A stretch of DNA of 64,000 bases, taken from the NCBI GenBank assembly GCA_965204415.1, contig CBDBEL010000001.1, positions 1 to 64,000 on the forward strand, in the 5' to 3' direction. The DNA is from Aldehydirespirator sp965204415 (GTDB lineage: Bacteria > Actinomycetota > Acidimicrobiia > Acidimicrobiales > Aldehydirespiratoraceae). The translations under genes and the position numbers were made by a program. Below, one piece after another: positions 35,090 through 42,901 of this stretch; the stretch's first letter is position 1; each line of letters starts with the position of its first letter. Below the pieces are notes generated by a model. It ran no database searches, had not been told where the DNA came from, and was given only the letters and a program-made list of their open reading frames with translations.

Positions 35090-35893
35090 TCAGCGAAATT
35101 CCTCACCTTGGGGTGGTTGGATTGTAGTTGTGTGTTGGCGGTTGCGGGCTTGGTGGGCTCTGAGTCGGTAGCTGTCGCCGACGATGTTGATGACGGCGCA
35201 GCGGTGCAGGAGCCGGTCGAGCATGGCGGCGGCGATGGTGGTGTCGCCGAAGATGTCTCCCCAGGCGTTGGCGCCGCGGTTGGTGGTGAGGATGATCGAG
35301 CTCTTGAGGTAGCGCTGGGAGATGACCTGGAACAGGGCGTTGGCGTCTTCTGTTGGCATGGGGAGGTAGCCGAGCTCGTCGATGATCAGCACTGAGGGGC
35401 CGGCGAAGAATCGCATGGTGGTGGCCCAGCGTCCTTCGATGGCGGCTTTGCGGCATCTGGCTGCGAGGTCGGCGGCGGTGGTGTAGTAGACGCGCAGGCC
35501 GGCCTCGACGGCTTCGTGGCCGAGCGCGACCGCGAGCATGGTCTTGCCGACGCCTGGGGGGCCGATGAACAAGACGTTGGTGGCGTCTTGTGTGTAGCGG
35601 CAGCTGGCGAGGTCTCTGATGAGGGCTGCGTCGATGGAGGGTTGGGCGCTGAAGTCGAAGTCTTCGAGGCGCCAGGGGGCGGGGAAGTTCGCGAAGCGCA
35701 TCCGGCCTGCGAGGCGGCGGGCCTCGGTGGCGTCGACCTCGACTGCGAGGAGTTGTTCGAGGAACTCGGTGTGGGTGTGTTTGTGGCGGGTCGCGGCGTC
35801 GAGCGCGGCGGGCAGCGCCTCCGCCGCGGCGGGCAGCTTGAGGTAGGCGAGGTGGGATCTGAGCTGTTGGTAGAGGCTGTCTTTGGGGCTCAT
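35090..35893 (-). CDS. istB: IstB ATPase of IS21 element A
   Basis: 267 residues from the ATG at 35893, which overlaps the istA stop (ATGA). AAA+ helper of IS21 transposition: N-terminal helical domain, Walker A GPPGVGKT, Walker B VLIIDELGYLP, sensor region ILTTNRG and C-terminal RLLHRCAVINIVGDSYRLR. The last codons (GEEFR) run into the element's own terminal repeat. Appears intact. Confidence 0.93.
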   Translation of the reverse strand: MSPKDSLYQQLRSHLAYLKLPAAAEALPAALDAATRHKHTHTEFLEQLLAVEVDATEARRLAGRMRFANFPAPWRLEDFDFSAQPSIDAALIRDLASCRYTQDATNVLFIGPPGVGKTMLAVALGHEAVEAGLRVYYTTAADLAARCRKAAIEGRWATTMRFFAGPSVLIIDELGYLPMPTEDANALFQVISQRYLKSSIILTTNRGANAWGDIFGDTTIAAAMLDRLLHRCAVINIVGDSYRLRAHQARNRQHTTTIQPPQGEEFR

Positions 35894-37191
35894 GACGCCT
35901 CCTGGGGCTGGGTGAGGCGCCGGTAGACGTCGAGGTCGATGACGGGATCGGTGCCGATGTGTGGGCTGAGGCGGGCCGCGATGGCTGCGGCTTGGGGGCT
36001 GGGGGGCCGGTTGGTCTTGGGTCGGCAGGGGCCTGCGGTGCTGAACGCTGAGAGCACCGCTTGCTGGAGGGCCTCGGCGTGCTCGGTGAGGCGCACGGTG
36101 CGGTGCGCGCCCGGAGGCGCCAGGCGGTGTGTCGCGGCGTGCTGGCGGGCGTTGGTGTGGACCTCGATGAGGTCGGTGCCAAAGCGGTGTGTGACCACCA
36201 CGCTGGTGCCGGCGAGCGCGGGCGGCACCGAGTAGCGGTTGCCCCACACTGACACCAGCGCGTTGGGCGACACCGACCTGTTCAGCGTCAGCGTCACCGC
36301 GAACGCGGCGGCCGGCAGCGCCAGCAACGACTCTGAGGCTGCAGCCTCGGCGACGGTGAGCACCGCACCATCGACATGGCGCACTCGAGCATCGGCGACC
36401 TCACAGCACCAGCGGTCCGCTGAGGCCTGCGCCGCCTCGGGAGAGGCGACTTGAGCAGTGCGCCACCACGACTGGGTGAGATAGTCGATGCCCTTCTCGA
36501 CTGCGCCCTTGCGGCGGGGCCGCCGCGGCGGGCACACATCGACTATGGCGCCATAGTGCTTGGCCACCGCCGCGAACGACGCCTGGACGCGGTCGGTGCC
36601 CGGCGCGACGACCGCGGCCATGCGGTCGGTTCTCCAGCGCCGGGCGCTGCCACCGAAGCGCTCGAGCACCTGATGCATGCCCGCAACCAGATGGGCCTGG
36701 TCCATCGACTCCGAGAACCAGCACCTCAGCCGCCCCGAGTGCGACAGCACCCCGACCAGCACGAACGCCGCCGCGCCCCACGGGGTCTCGCGCAGCTCCA
36801 GCCAGTCCCACTGGATCTCCTCACCGGGCGGATGCTCGATGTCTGTGTGGGCCCGACCCGGCGAACACGCCACACACTCAGGTCGCAGCCCCCGGTTCCG
36901 GATGCGGCGCACGAACGTCGGATACGACGCCGAATAGCCCAGCCTCTGCGCCTCGCCGAACAGCACCGTCGCCCGCACATGGGGGTCCTCCACCAGCCGC
37001 TGGCGCACATAGTCCGCCACCGCGTCGAAGGGATCCACACCGCTGCTGCGGCGCACCCCCGCCTGCCGCTCGCCGGCCAGGTGGGCCCGCACCGTCTTGC
37101 GGTCCAAGCCCAAATGCCGCGCGATCGCCGAGATCGACCATCCCTGCTTGTGCAGCGCGTGAATCTCCACGTCTTCTCCATGTGTGATCAT
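35890..37191 (-). CDS. istA: IstA transposase of IS21 element A
   Basis: 433 residues from the ATG at 37191. HTH (HKQGWSISAIARHLGLDRKT) then a DDE integrase core: EEIQWDWLEL (first Asp), WRTDRMAAVVAPG (second Asp region) and RRKGAVEKGIDYL (Glu), with a C-terminal Mu-type beta domain (NRYSVPP). The reading frame is complete, but its leader upstream of 37197 is cut by element B, so it has lost its native promoter. Confidence 0.92.
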   Translation of the reverse strand: MITHGEDVEIHALHKQGWSISAIARHLGLDRKTVRAHLAGERQAGVRRSSGVDPFDAVADYVRQRLVEDPHVRATVLFGEAQRLGYSASYPTFVRRIRNRGLRPECVACSPGRAHTDIEHPPGEEIQWDWLELRETPWGAAAFVLVGVLSHSGRLRCWFSESMDQAHLVAGMHQVLERFGGSARRWRTDRMAAVVAPGTDRVQASFAAVAKHYGAIVDVCPPRRPRRKGAVEKGIDYLTQSWWRTAQVASPEAAQASADRWCCEVADARVRHVDGAVLTVAEAAASESLLALPAAAFAVTLTLNRSVSPNALVSVWGNRYSVPPALAGTSVVVTHRFGTDLIEVHTNARQHAATHRLAPPGAHRTVRLTEHAEALQQAVLSAFSTAGPCRPKTNRPPSPQAAAIAARLSPHIGTDPVIDLDVYRRLTQPQEAS

Positions 37192-37395
37192 CTGAGCCGG
37201 GGTGTCGGCGGCCATGAGATCCTGCCCAGTGGCGGCCATGTAGCTGCCCGCTGGCGGCCAACAGTTCTGCCCAGTGGCGGCCAACAGGGTTGCCCACGTT
37301 GAAGTCCATGGCCCGTCGTGGTCCACCGCGGCGGGGTGCTCCTCCTACTCGAATGGCCGGTCACCACGACCGTGGCCATCGAGCAGGAGGAGCAA

Positions 37396-38880
37396 GTGAA
37401 GTCTCGCGAGGAAATCATGAACATGTTGGAAGCATTCGACCTGACTGGGTCGTTGCGCGATGCCGGCGAGTTGGCCGGCGTGTCTCATCACACCGTGGCC
37501 CGCTATGTCGCTATGCGCGACGCCGGCGAGCTGGTCGACTGCGGGCCGCGGCGCAGGGAGCGGATCATCGATCCGTGGCTGCCGAAGATCGAGGAGTGGG
37601 TCGAGCGGTCCCACGCCAAGATCCGTGCCGATCGGGCTTTCGACAAGCTCGCTGCGTTGGGTTACACCGGTTCGGAGCGCACGGTGCGCCGGGCGGTGGC
37701 GGAGGTGAAGGCCAACCATCGTCGTGGCCGGCGGCGGGTGTATCGGCCCTGGATCCCCGAGCCGGGCATGTGGGCGCAGTGGGACTGGGGCGCTGGTCCG
37801 GTCATCTGTGGGCGAAGGACGAGTCTGTTCTGTGCGTGGCTGGCGTGGTCGAGGTTCCGGGTGGTGGTGCCGTGCTGGGACCGCACCCTGCCCACGGTGG
37901 TTGCCTGTGTGGATCGGGCGATGAGAGCCTTCGGCGGCGCTCCGACGTATTGGTTGACCGACAACGAGCGCACCGTCACGATCGACCACGTCGCTGGGAT
38001 CGCTGTGCGCCATCCGCAGATCGTCGCGGTCGGCGCCCATTATGGGATCACGGTGGCGACGTGTGTGCCGGCTGACCCCGAGTCCAAGGGCGGCAGCGAG
38101 GCGACCGTGCGGATCGCCAAGGCCGACTTGGTGCCAACCGACGCGAACCTGCGCGGCGACTACACCGGCTGGGCCGAGCTGGTCGAGGCCTGCGAGGCGT
38201 GGATGGCCGAGATCAACGCCCGCCAGCATCGGGTGACCCGACGGCCGCCGGCGGAGATGCTCACCGAGGAACGGCATCGGCTGCACACGCTGCCCGAGGC
38301 CCCCTACACGGCGGCGCTGGGGGAGACCCGCAAGGTCACTTGGAGCTCCACGATCAGCTTCGGCGGGGTGACCTACTCGGTCCCGCACACCCTCGCCGAC
38401 GAGACGGTGTGGGTGCGCGTCGACGGCGACCAGGTCGTCGTCGTGCACTGCGCATCGTCAGGACCCGTCGAGGTGGCCCGCCATCAGCGTTCGACACCTG
38501 GGCATCCGATGATCGACGACGCCCACTACCCGCCGCGCCCAGCTGGACCCCTGGCGCGGCGTCCAAGACCGGTGAGCGCGGCCGAGGCCGAGTTCCTGGC
38601 GCTCGGCGAGGGCGCTCGCACCTGGCTGGTCGAGGCCGCCGCGGCGGGCACGGGCCGCATGAAGGTCAAGATGGCCCAAGCCGTCACCCTTGCACGCCTC
38701 CACGGCCAGGTGCGCGTTGATTGGGCGCTCGGCCACGCCGCGATGTTCGGCCGCTTCGCAGACGGCGACCTGGCCTCGATCCTGGATGCTCACCCGCCCG
38801 GACGCCGCCGGCGCGCCGATGACGTGCACTCGCTGCAGTCCGGCACCGCCGCCTGGGGTCGCCTCGGAGGCGACCGATGA
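37396..38880 (+). CDS. istA: IstA transposase of IS21 element B
   Basis: 494 residues from the GTG at 37396, preceded by GCAGGAGG. N-terminal HTH (GSLRDAGELAGVSHHTVARY), DDE core with MWAQWDWGAGP (first Asp), YWLTDNERTVTID (second Asp) and DPESKGGSEATVR (Glu), then a beta domain (FGGVTYSVPH). Only moderately related to the element A transposase, so the two elements are different IS21 lineages. Stop overlaps istB by 4 bp. Confidence 0.93.
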   Translation: MKSREEIMNMLEAFDLTGSLRDAGELAGVSHHTVARYVAMRDAGELVDCGPRRRERIIDPWLPKIEEWVERSHAKIRADRAFDKLAALGYTGSERTVRRAVAEVKANHRRGRRRVYRPWIPEPGMWAQWDWGAGPVICGRRTSLFCAWLAWSRFRVVVPCWDRTLPTVVACVDRAMRAFGGAPTYWLTDNERTVTIDHVAGIAVRHPQIVAVGAHYGITVATCVPADPESKGGSEATVRIAKADLVPTDANLRGDYTGWAELVEACEAWMAEINARQHRVTRRPPAEMLTEERHRLHTLPEAPYTAALGETRKVTWSSTISFGGVTYSVPHTLADETVWVRVDGDQVVVVHCASSGPVEVARHQRSTPGHPMIDDAHYPPRPAGPLARRPRPVSAAEAEFLALGEGARTWLVEAAAAGTGRMKVKMAQAVTLARLHGQVRVDWALGHAAMFGRFADGDLASILDAHPPGRRRRADDVHSLQSGTAAWGRLGGDR

Positions 38881-39641
38881 ACCCAGCACCGATCGACGAA
38901 GTCGTCGACTTGTTGCGAGAGCTCCGACTGCCGCACATGCGACGCACCGCGGCGGACCTGCTGGCCACCGCCAAGGCTCAAAGGTGGGACCCAGCCGAAG
39001 CAGTCAAGGCGCTGCTGGCCGAAGAACTCGCCGGCCGCCAAGCATCCTCCATCAACAGCCGCCGCAAGGCGGCCGGGTTCCCCACCGGCAAGACCTTCGA
39101 CGCCTGGGACGAGACAGTGTCCTCGATCCCGGCGCCGACCCAGCGGGCGCTGCGCACCCTGGAGTGGATCGAACGCCACGAGAACCTCGTCGTGTGCGGA
39201 CCATCAGGCACCGGCAAGACCCACTTCTGTGAAGCGCTCGGACAGGCCGCCGTCGACGCCGGCCACAAGGTGACCTGGTTCAGCCTCGAGCACCTCGGCG
39301 CGCTCGTGCGCCGCCACAGCGCCGACGACACCGCAGCCAAAGCCATCCGACGCATCATGCGCGCCGACGTCATCGTCATCGACGACATCGGCCTATTGCC
39401 GGTCACTGCCGACACCGCCGAAGCGCTCTACCGCGTCGTCGACGCCGCCTACGAGAAGCGCTCCATCGCCCTCTCCAGCAACCTTCACCCCGCCGGCTTC
39501 GACGAGCTCATGCCCAAAACCATCGCCAACGCCACCGTCGACCGGCTCATGCACCACGCCCACGTCGTGCTCACCGCCGGCGACAGCATCCGCCTCACCC
39601 AAGCCACCGCCGGAAAGGGGGTGACGCCACTAACCAACTGA
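38877..39641 (+). CDS. istB: IstB ATPase of IS21 element B
   Basis: 254 residues, start overlapping the istA stop (ATGA). Walker A GPSGTGKTHF, Walker B VIVIDDIGLLP, sensor SSNLHPAGFDELMPK and C-terminal TVDRLMHHAHVVLTAGDSIR. Intact; with its istA this element looks capable of transposition. Confidence 0.93.
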   Translation: MNPAPIDEVVDLLRELRLPHMRRTAADLLATAKAQRWDPAEAVKALLAEELAGRQASSINSRRKAAGFPTGKTFDAWDETVSSIPAPTQRALRTLEWIERHENLVVCGPSGTGKTHFCEALGQAAVDAGHKVTWFSLEHLGALVRRHSADDTAAKAIRRIMRADVIVIDDIGLLPVTADTAEALYRVVDAAYEKRSIALSSNLHPAGFDELMPKTIANATVDRLMHHAHVVLTAGDSIRLTQATAGKGVTPLTN

Positions 39642-39895
39642 ACTGTGGGCAACTCTGCTGTCCGCCACCGGGCAGTTCTGCTGGCCACGACTGGGCAGTT
39701 CTGCTGTCCGCCACCGGGCAGTTCTGCTGTCCGCCACCGGGCAGATCCCACTGGCCATTGACACCGGGGCTCCTCTGGTCGCTGACGCTCTGGCGAACGT
39801 CCAGCACAGAGGAGCCCCACCCATGTCGGGTGGATGCCCCAAGGTGGGGAATTTCAGTGATCAGAAGTGGGGAATTTCAGTGATCGCCGTCACGC

Positions 39896-39981
39896 GGCGA
39901 CGGTATCCACGCACGGATGGTCTGGCCGTTCCATTCGACAGGTACGGTGGTGCCTGCGTTGTCGTTCCCCGCGAGGCTCAT
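39896..39981 (-). pseudogene. Fic-domain gene, 5' part, split by IS21
   Basis: 86 bp from the ATG at 39981, encoding MSLAGNDNAGTTVPVEWNGQ followed by TIRAWIPSP, a typical N-terminus of actinobacterial Fic proteins. It continues in frame at 35056 once 35057-39895 is removed. Confidence 0.85.
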
Positions 39982-39999
39982 TCCATAAGGTTAGCAGGG

Positions 40000-40034
40000 A
40001 AAACTTATAAAATCAGGCCAATTCTATAAGTTTT
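40000..40034. promoter_or_regulatory. Palindrome upstream of the split fic gene
   Basis: AAAACTTATA (40000-40009) and TATAAGTTTT (40025-40034) are perfect 10-bp inverted arms, 15 bp apart, about 20 bp upstream of the fic ATG. A related ATAAGG lies at 39985-39990. Strikingly AT-rich for this genome; likely an operator or promoter of the fic gene. Confidence 0.5.
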
Positions 40035-40110
40035 CGCACAACAGCCCCCAAACGCCGCCTCGGGCCTAACCCGCTAACCCTCGCGTCATCAACCTGCTGA
40101 CCTCCCGGGG

Positions 40111-40222
40111 TAGGGTGTTCGCGACCACCTCTGACCTCGGCGTTCTAGCACCTCGCTGCGAAACCTTCACATCCTGAGCGGTGGCTTCTTCACATTTCGC
40201 GAAGAAAACCCTAGGTCAGAGG
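40111..40222 (+). repeat. Island-flanking repeat R, copy 1
   Basis: Begins TAGGGTGTTCGCGAC and contains outer inverted arms CCTCTGACCT (40128-40137) and AGGTCAGAGG (40213-40222), with CTTCACAT twice inside. A homologous copy in the same orientation lies at 50535-50644. The 95-bp inverted-arm unit could be a MITE or a folded recombination site. Confidence 0.7.
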
Positions 40223-40521
40223 CGGTGCGAGGATGGGCCCTCCGTTCAGGGCGCCGCGCTACGGCGATGTGTCTCGACGGTGAGTGCGTCTGCCAAATGA
40301 GCGTCAGAAGGGGCTCCAGACCGCCGTTTGGACCTGTTTTTAGGGCGTAACTGCCCGCATTTTGGGGCGTTGTGGGGGTCTGGATGGCGCGAAACCCGTC
40401 CCGACGCGAGCGGCGATTTCCGTTTGGTGAGGTCGGAGCGGCGCGAAACACGTCGCCGGCGCCGGCTGGCTGGTTTCGCGCCGCGGTCGACCTGTTGTTC
40501 ACCCACGGCAGGTGGTTGGCT
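40223..40521. other. Intergenic, no gene seen
   Basis: About 300 bp with two GGCGCGAAAC words ~67 bp apart and no coding frame that I can support. Confidence 0.35.
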
Positions 40522-40932
40522 CTAGTCGCCGTCATCGATGGTGAGCACTGAGCCGTCGAGGTGAACGAACCGATACCGCATCAGGGCGTCCATGCCTAGC
40601 AGCATGTCAAACGGTGCTGAGTCTCCGAGCGCGTCGTGCACTTCCAAATCAATCTTCCTAGTCGAGCCATAGTCCTCGTGAGGATGAACGGGAGAGCGCA
40701 GACGGACTAGGCATGTGTAGTAGCGCGCCTGCTTGGTGCTGAGGCCCTGGACCAATCCCACTCTTTCGGGTTGCGGTCCCAGCTTCGTCGCGAATTCGGG
40801 TGACAGGGACGATTGGGTGGCACCAGTATCGATCAGCGCTTGAACGATCAGACGTCGGGATTCGTCTGGTGAGTAGACCTGAGCACAGATGAACAGCTGG
40901 CCGTTCACGGCCTCGCGCTGGAACTCAGGCAC
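40522..40932 (-). CDS. Retropepsin-like aspartic protease
   Basis: 136 residues from a GTG with GAGGAGGCGG just upstream, overlapping the previous gene by 8 bp. The catalytic motif is LIDTGATQSSLS (DTGA, as in retroviral-type proteases), and the second signature is DMLLGMDALMRY, the hydrophobic-G-D/M strand of clan AA. One DTG per chain means it must dimerise. Targets are unknown; the paired small protein upstream is a candidate substrate or regulator. Confidence 0.75.
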   Translation of the reverse strand: MPEFQREAVNGQLFICAQVYSPDESRRLIVQALIDTGATQSSLSPEFATKLGPQPERVGLVQGLSTKQARYYTCLVRLRSPVHPHEDYGSTRKIDLEVHDALGDSAPFDMLLGMDALMRYRFVHLDGSVLTIDDGD

Positions 40933-41119
40933 CCGCCTCCTCGAAGAAGGTCATCATGACTGGCACCTCAGGCAGCCCAATCGTTCGCACGGTGAAGTTG
41001 CCTCGCCCGTATCGTTCGCGGCCAGCCGCGTAGGCCGCGAGGGGGCCATCGAACTTGTCGATCTCCTCGCCCTTGTACAGCAGGACTGTTCTGCCCCCTT
41101 CGAACTTCTCCCCGGTCAC
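40925..41119 (-). CDS. Small partner protein of the retropepsin (DUF5678-like)
   Basis: 64 residues from the GTG at 41119, chosen for the SD GGAGAAGGGG; a TTG 9 codons upstream is the alternative. Contains LLYKGEEIDKFDGPLAAYAA and GRGNFTVRTIGLPEVPVM. Small beta-helix proteins of this type (DUF5678) are often found directly before retropepsin-like genes; the match is by layout rather than close sequence. Confidence 0.55.
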   Translation of the reverse strand: MTGEKFEGGRTVLLYKGEEIDKFDGPLAAYAAGRERYGRGNFTVRTIGLPEVPVMMTFFEEAGA

Positions 41120-41713
41120 GGCCGCATCCCCTTCTCCTTGTGTCAATGCCGCATGTGCACTAACCGTTGATGTGACAGAATAATCGGGTTGCAGACGCGT
41201 GGCACAATAGGCCGTGACAGGGGCTCTCGCCTTGTGTTTTGCCGTTAGGTCAGCGGCCGCAACCTCATCACCCTGTGGGGTTGCCGTCTGCTCTGTTCCG
41301 GCTGCTGGTCTCAGGCGGATGCGTCGGAGGTGCAGGGACGGCTGCCTGGACGCTCGCGGATGCGGGAGGCTGGTGAGAGGGGGCTGCTAGCGGACGCGGG
41401 CCGCTCGATCTCGCGAACACCCCTCGGTGGGGTGTTAGCAGGTTGATCTTTGCCCAGGTCAGGTGGGATGTTTGCCTACCCCGCGACCGGGACTCCATAA
41501 GTCGAGGCGGTAGGACTCCATAACTCCCGACGCAGGAATGCGTTTGCCTTCGATGCGCGTCGCGAGGCCAGGTTGAGTGTCCGTGAAGGGCAGTCGCGCT
41601 TGTACGGACCAGGGATGTCCGTCGAATCGTCCTGAGAGGCCCGGACCCGTTAGTTGGTCAGACCCAAGACCCCGACGGCCACAACTACGGCCGGTATGTG
41701 CGGCAGCAGTGGA
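41120..41713. other. Gene-free stretch with a strong hairpin
   Basis: About 590 bp with no supported gene. Contains a perfect hairpin AACACCCC-TCGGT-GGGGTGTT (41416-41436) and a direct repeat GGACTCCATAA near 41490 and 41515. The hairpin could end transcription of the minus-strand gene chain. Confidence 0.4.
41416..41436. terminator. GC-rich hairpin, possible terminator
   Basis: 8-bp perfect stem with a 5-nt loop; no U-tract follows on either strand. It lies ~280 bp past the stop of the last gene in the minus-strand chain (41714). Confidence 0.35.
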
Positions 41714-41980
41714 TCAATCCATCAGATCCCAGGAGTATTCGTTGACGCGGCTCAACCGCCAGCCGCACACTTCGCGCGCGTCGTCCGCGGTGCAGCCCCT
41801 CAACAGTGCTTCGGCAGCGCAGCGCTGACGTTCTGAGCGGTGCAAGAACGCGTTCTCTCGCGTTTCGGGGCTGTCGTCGCCGTCAGATATCCGCTGCTGT
41901 AGCTGCACGTAGGCGCCATGCGCGGCCTTGCACCTCGCCAGGTACTCGCGAGCGGCTTCGGACTCAGTGCTAGAGGTCAC
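41714..41980 (-). CDS. Small hypothetical protein
   Basis: 88 residues from the GTG at 41980. Helical and charged: SEAAREYLARCKAAHGAYVQ, FLHRSERQRCAAEALLRGCT, CGWRLSRVNEYSWDLMD. Three or four Cys but no metal-site spacing. 38 bp after the zinc-site gene, same strand. No family recognised. Confidence 0.5.
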   Translation of the reverse strand: MTSSTESEAAREYLARCKAAHGAYVQLQQRISDGDDSPETRENAFLHRSERQRCAAEALLRGCTADDAREVCGWRLSRVNEYSWDLMD

Positions 41981-42018
41981 AGCCGCAACGCTCCGCGGAT
42001 CAGGTGGCCTGAACCGAA

Positions 42019-42453
42019 CTAGTCGCCCAGCTGTAGCGGAGTGGTGTCTTCGACGGCGTACAGGTGCGCAGGGTGGACGGTTGTGACATGCAACGCAATG
42101 TGCCGGTCTGAATCGGCATGGGGCACGTCGTAGCGGTGCGGACACAAGTGGCAACGGATCGAGGCCACGTCCGGCATGCGGCGCCGTTCTAGGACGACGA
42201 CCGGGTTCGGGTTCCTGTATACGGTGCCGCATCGGTCGCACGTCAGTAGCTCAATGGGCGCGCTGGGCGAATCCATAGCGGCCGTGAACATCTTCAAGTT
42301 GCCGCCTAGCAGGCGTTCGCACTTGGCGCACTTCCACGCAGGCACGGTGAAGGCACCGTTCCAGCCGTCGTCAGCGTCCTTGGCCAATCCGCGCCATTCG
42401 TGCGGCTGCACCGGTCTACCCGTTGCGGCGCTAAGCGGTGCGGTCATGGTCAT
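42019..42453 (-). CDS. Zinc-ribbon/C2H2-like protein
   Basis: 144 residues. Two metal-binding modules: CAKC...CDRC (about residues 42-75) and CHLC-x12-H-x4-H (C2H2-like CHLCPHRYDVPHADSDRHIA). Suggests nucleic-acid or protein binding. Part of a minus-strand gene chain with unknown neighbours. Confidence 0.6.
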   Translation of the reverse strand: MTMTAPLSAATGRPVQPHEWRGLAKDADDGWNGAFTVPAWKCAKCERLLGGNLKMFTAAMDSPSAPIELLTCDRCGTVYRNPNPVVVLERRRMPDVASIRCHLCPHRYDVPHADSDRHIALHVTTVHPAHLYAVEDTTPLQLGD

Positions 42454-42610
42454 AGTCGTAATCTACCGCGGCTTAGGTCAGATGACGGTGATGGATGACC
42501 TGCTCAGGTACGACCCCCCGCGCCGTCATTGCCGAACAAGCCGTCACCGCAGCGTTAGGGGCGTGAGAACGACGAAGGCCTGGTGCGCTCAGCCTCGTAG
42601 CCGAAGTTGG

Positions 42611-42748
42611 TTAGCGGCGCTCCGTAGTGGCTTCGTTCCCCGTGCGACCTACCGCCTCATTGGAGGAAGGCGGCGGCTCCGCAATCACCTGCTCATTTGA
42701 CGGAGGCGGCTCAGGAGGCGGAGATGGGGAATCTTCAGGCGAGGACAT
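42611..42748 (-). CDS. Tiny Pro-rich protein, tandem copy 2
   Basis: 45 residues, too short for ordinary gene calling. MSSPEDSPSPPPEPPPSNEQ then VIAEPPPSSNEAVG. It has the same plan as the adjacent upstream ORF (MSS-acidic, then two PPPSNE-type blocks), and the bases before the start (GGTGTTTGATGTC) match those of that copy. Likely a tandem duplicate. Confidence 0.5.
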   Translation of the reverse strand: MSSPEDSPSPPPEPPPSNEQVIAEPPPSSNEAVGRTGNEATTERR

Positions 42749-42772
42749 CAAACACCCAAGATAGCAGCGCCG

Positions 42773-42901
42773 TCAGGCTCCCTTGACGACCCGCTCGTTA
42801 GACGGGGAAGGTGGAGGTGCCCCCCTGGGTACGGGTTCGTTCGAGGGAGGCGGCGGAGGCGGTTCTGGGGGAGCTTGAGGGGTCTTGTCATCGGACGACA
42901 T
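42773..42901 (-). CDS. Tiny Pro-rich protein, tandem copy 1
   Basis: 42 residues (MSSDDKTPQAPPEPPPPPSN then EPVPRGAPPPSPSNERVV). The start lies inside the end of the membrane-protein gene (14-bp overlap), so translation is coupled. Two PPPSNE-like blocks, like its neighbour copy 2, 24 bp downstream. Confidence 0.5.
   Translation of the reverse strand: MSSDDKTPQAPPEPPPPPPSNEPVPRGAPPPSPSNERVVKGA

Larger units (their letters stand above)
37203..39763 (+). mobile_element. IS21-family element B, inserted in element A
   Basis: 2561 bp with TGTC ends (left TGTCGGCGGCC, right inward TGTCAATGGCC). Perfect 6-bp target duplication CCGGGG at 37197-37202 and 39764-39769. Several internal terminal repeats of the form CTGCCC(A/G)GTGGCGG occur on the left (37220-37295) and, inverted, on the right (39655-39750), as expected for IS21 transposase binding sites. 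Carries its own istA and istB. Confidence 0.93.
35057..39893 (-). mobile_element. IS21-family element A, interrupted by element B
   Basis: Ends are long imperfect inverted repeats: reading inward, GTGACGCCGATCAG on the left (35057) and GTGACGGCGATCAC on the right (39893), each followed by two AAATTCCCC-containing terminal repeats spaced ~22 bp, as in IS21 ends. It carries istA and istB on the minus strand. Without element B it is about 2.27 kb, normal for IS21. It sits inside a fic gene; flanks share only GC at the joints, so no clear target duplication beyond 2 bp is seen. Confidence 0.85.

Noticed and set aside
41268..41498. 76-codon minus-strand frame in the gap after the retropepsin pair
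   Set aside because: Composition is not coding-like and it spans a perfect hairpin.
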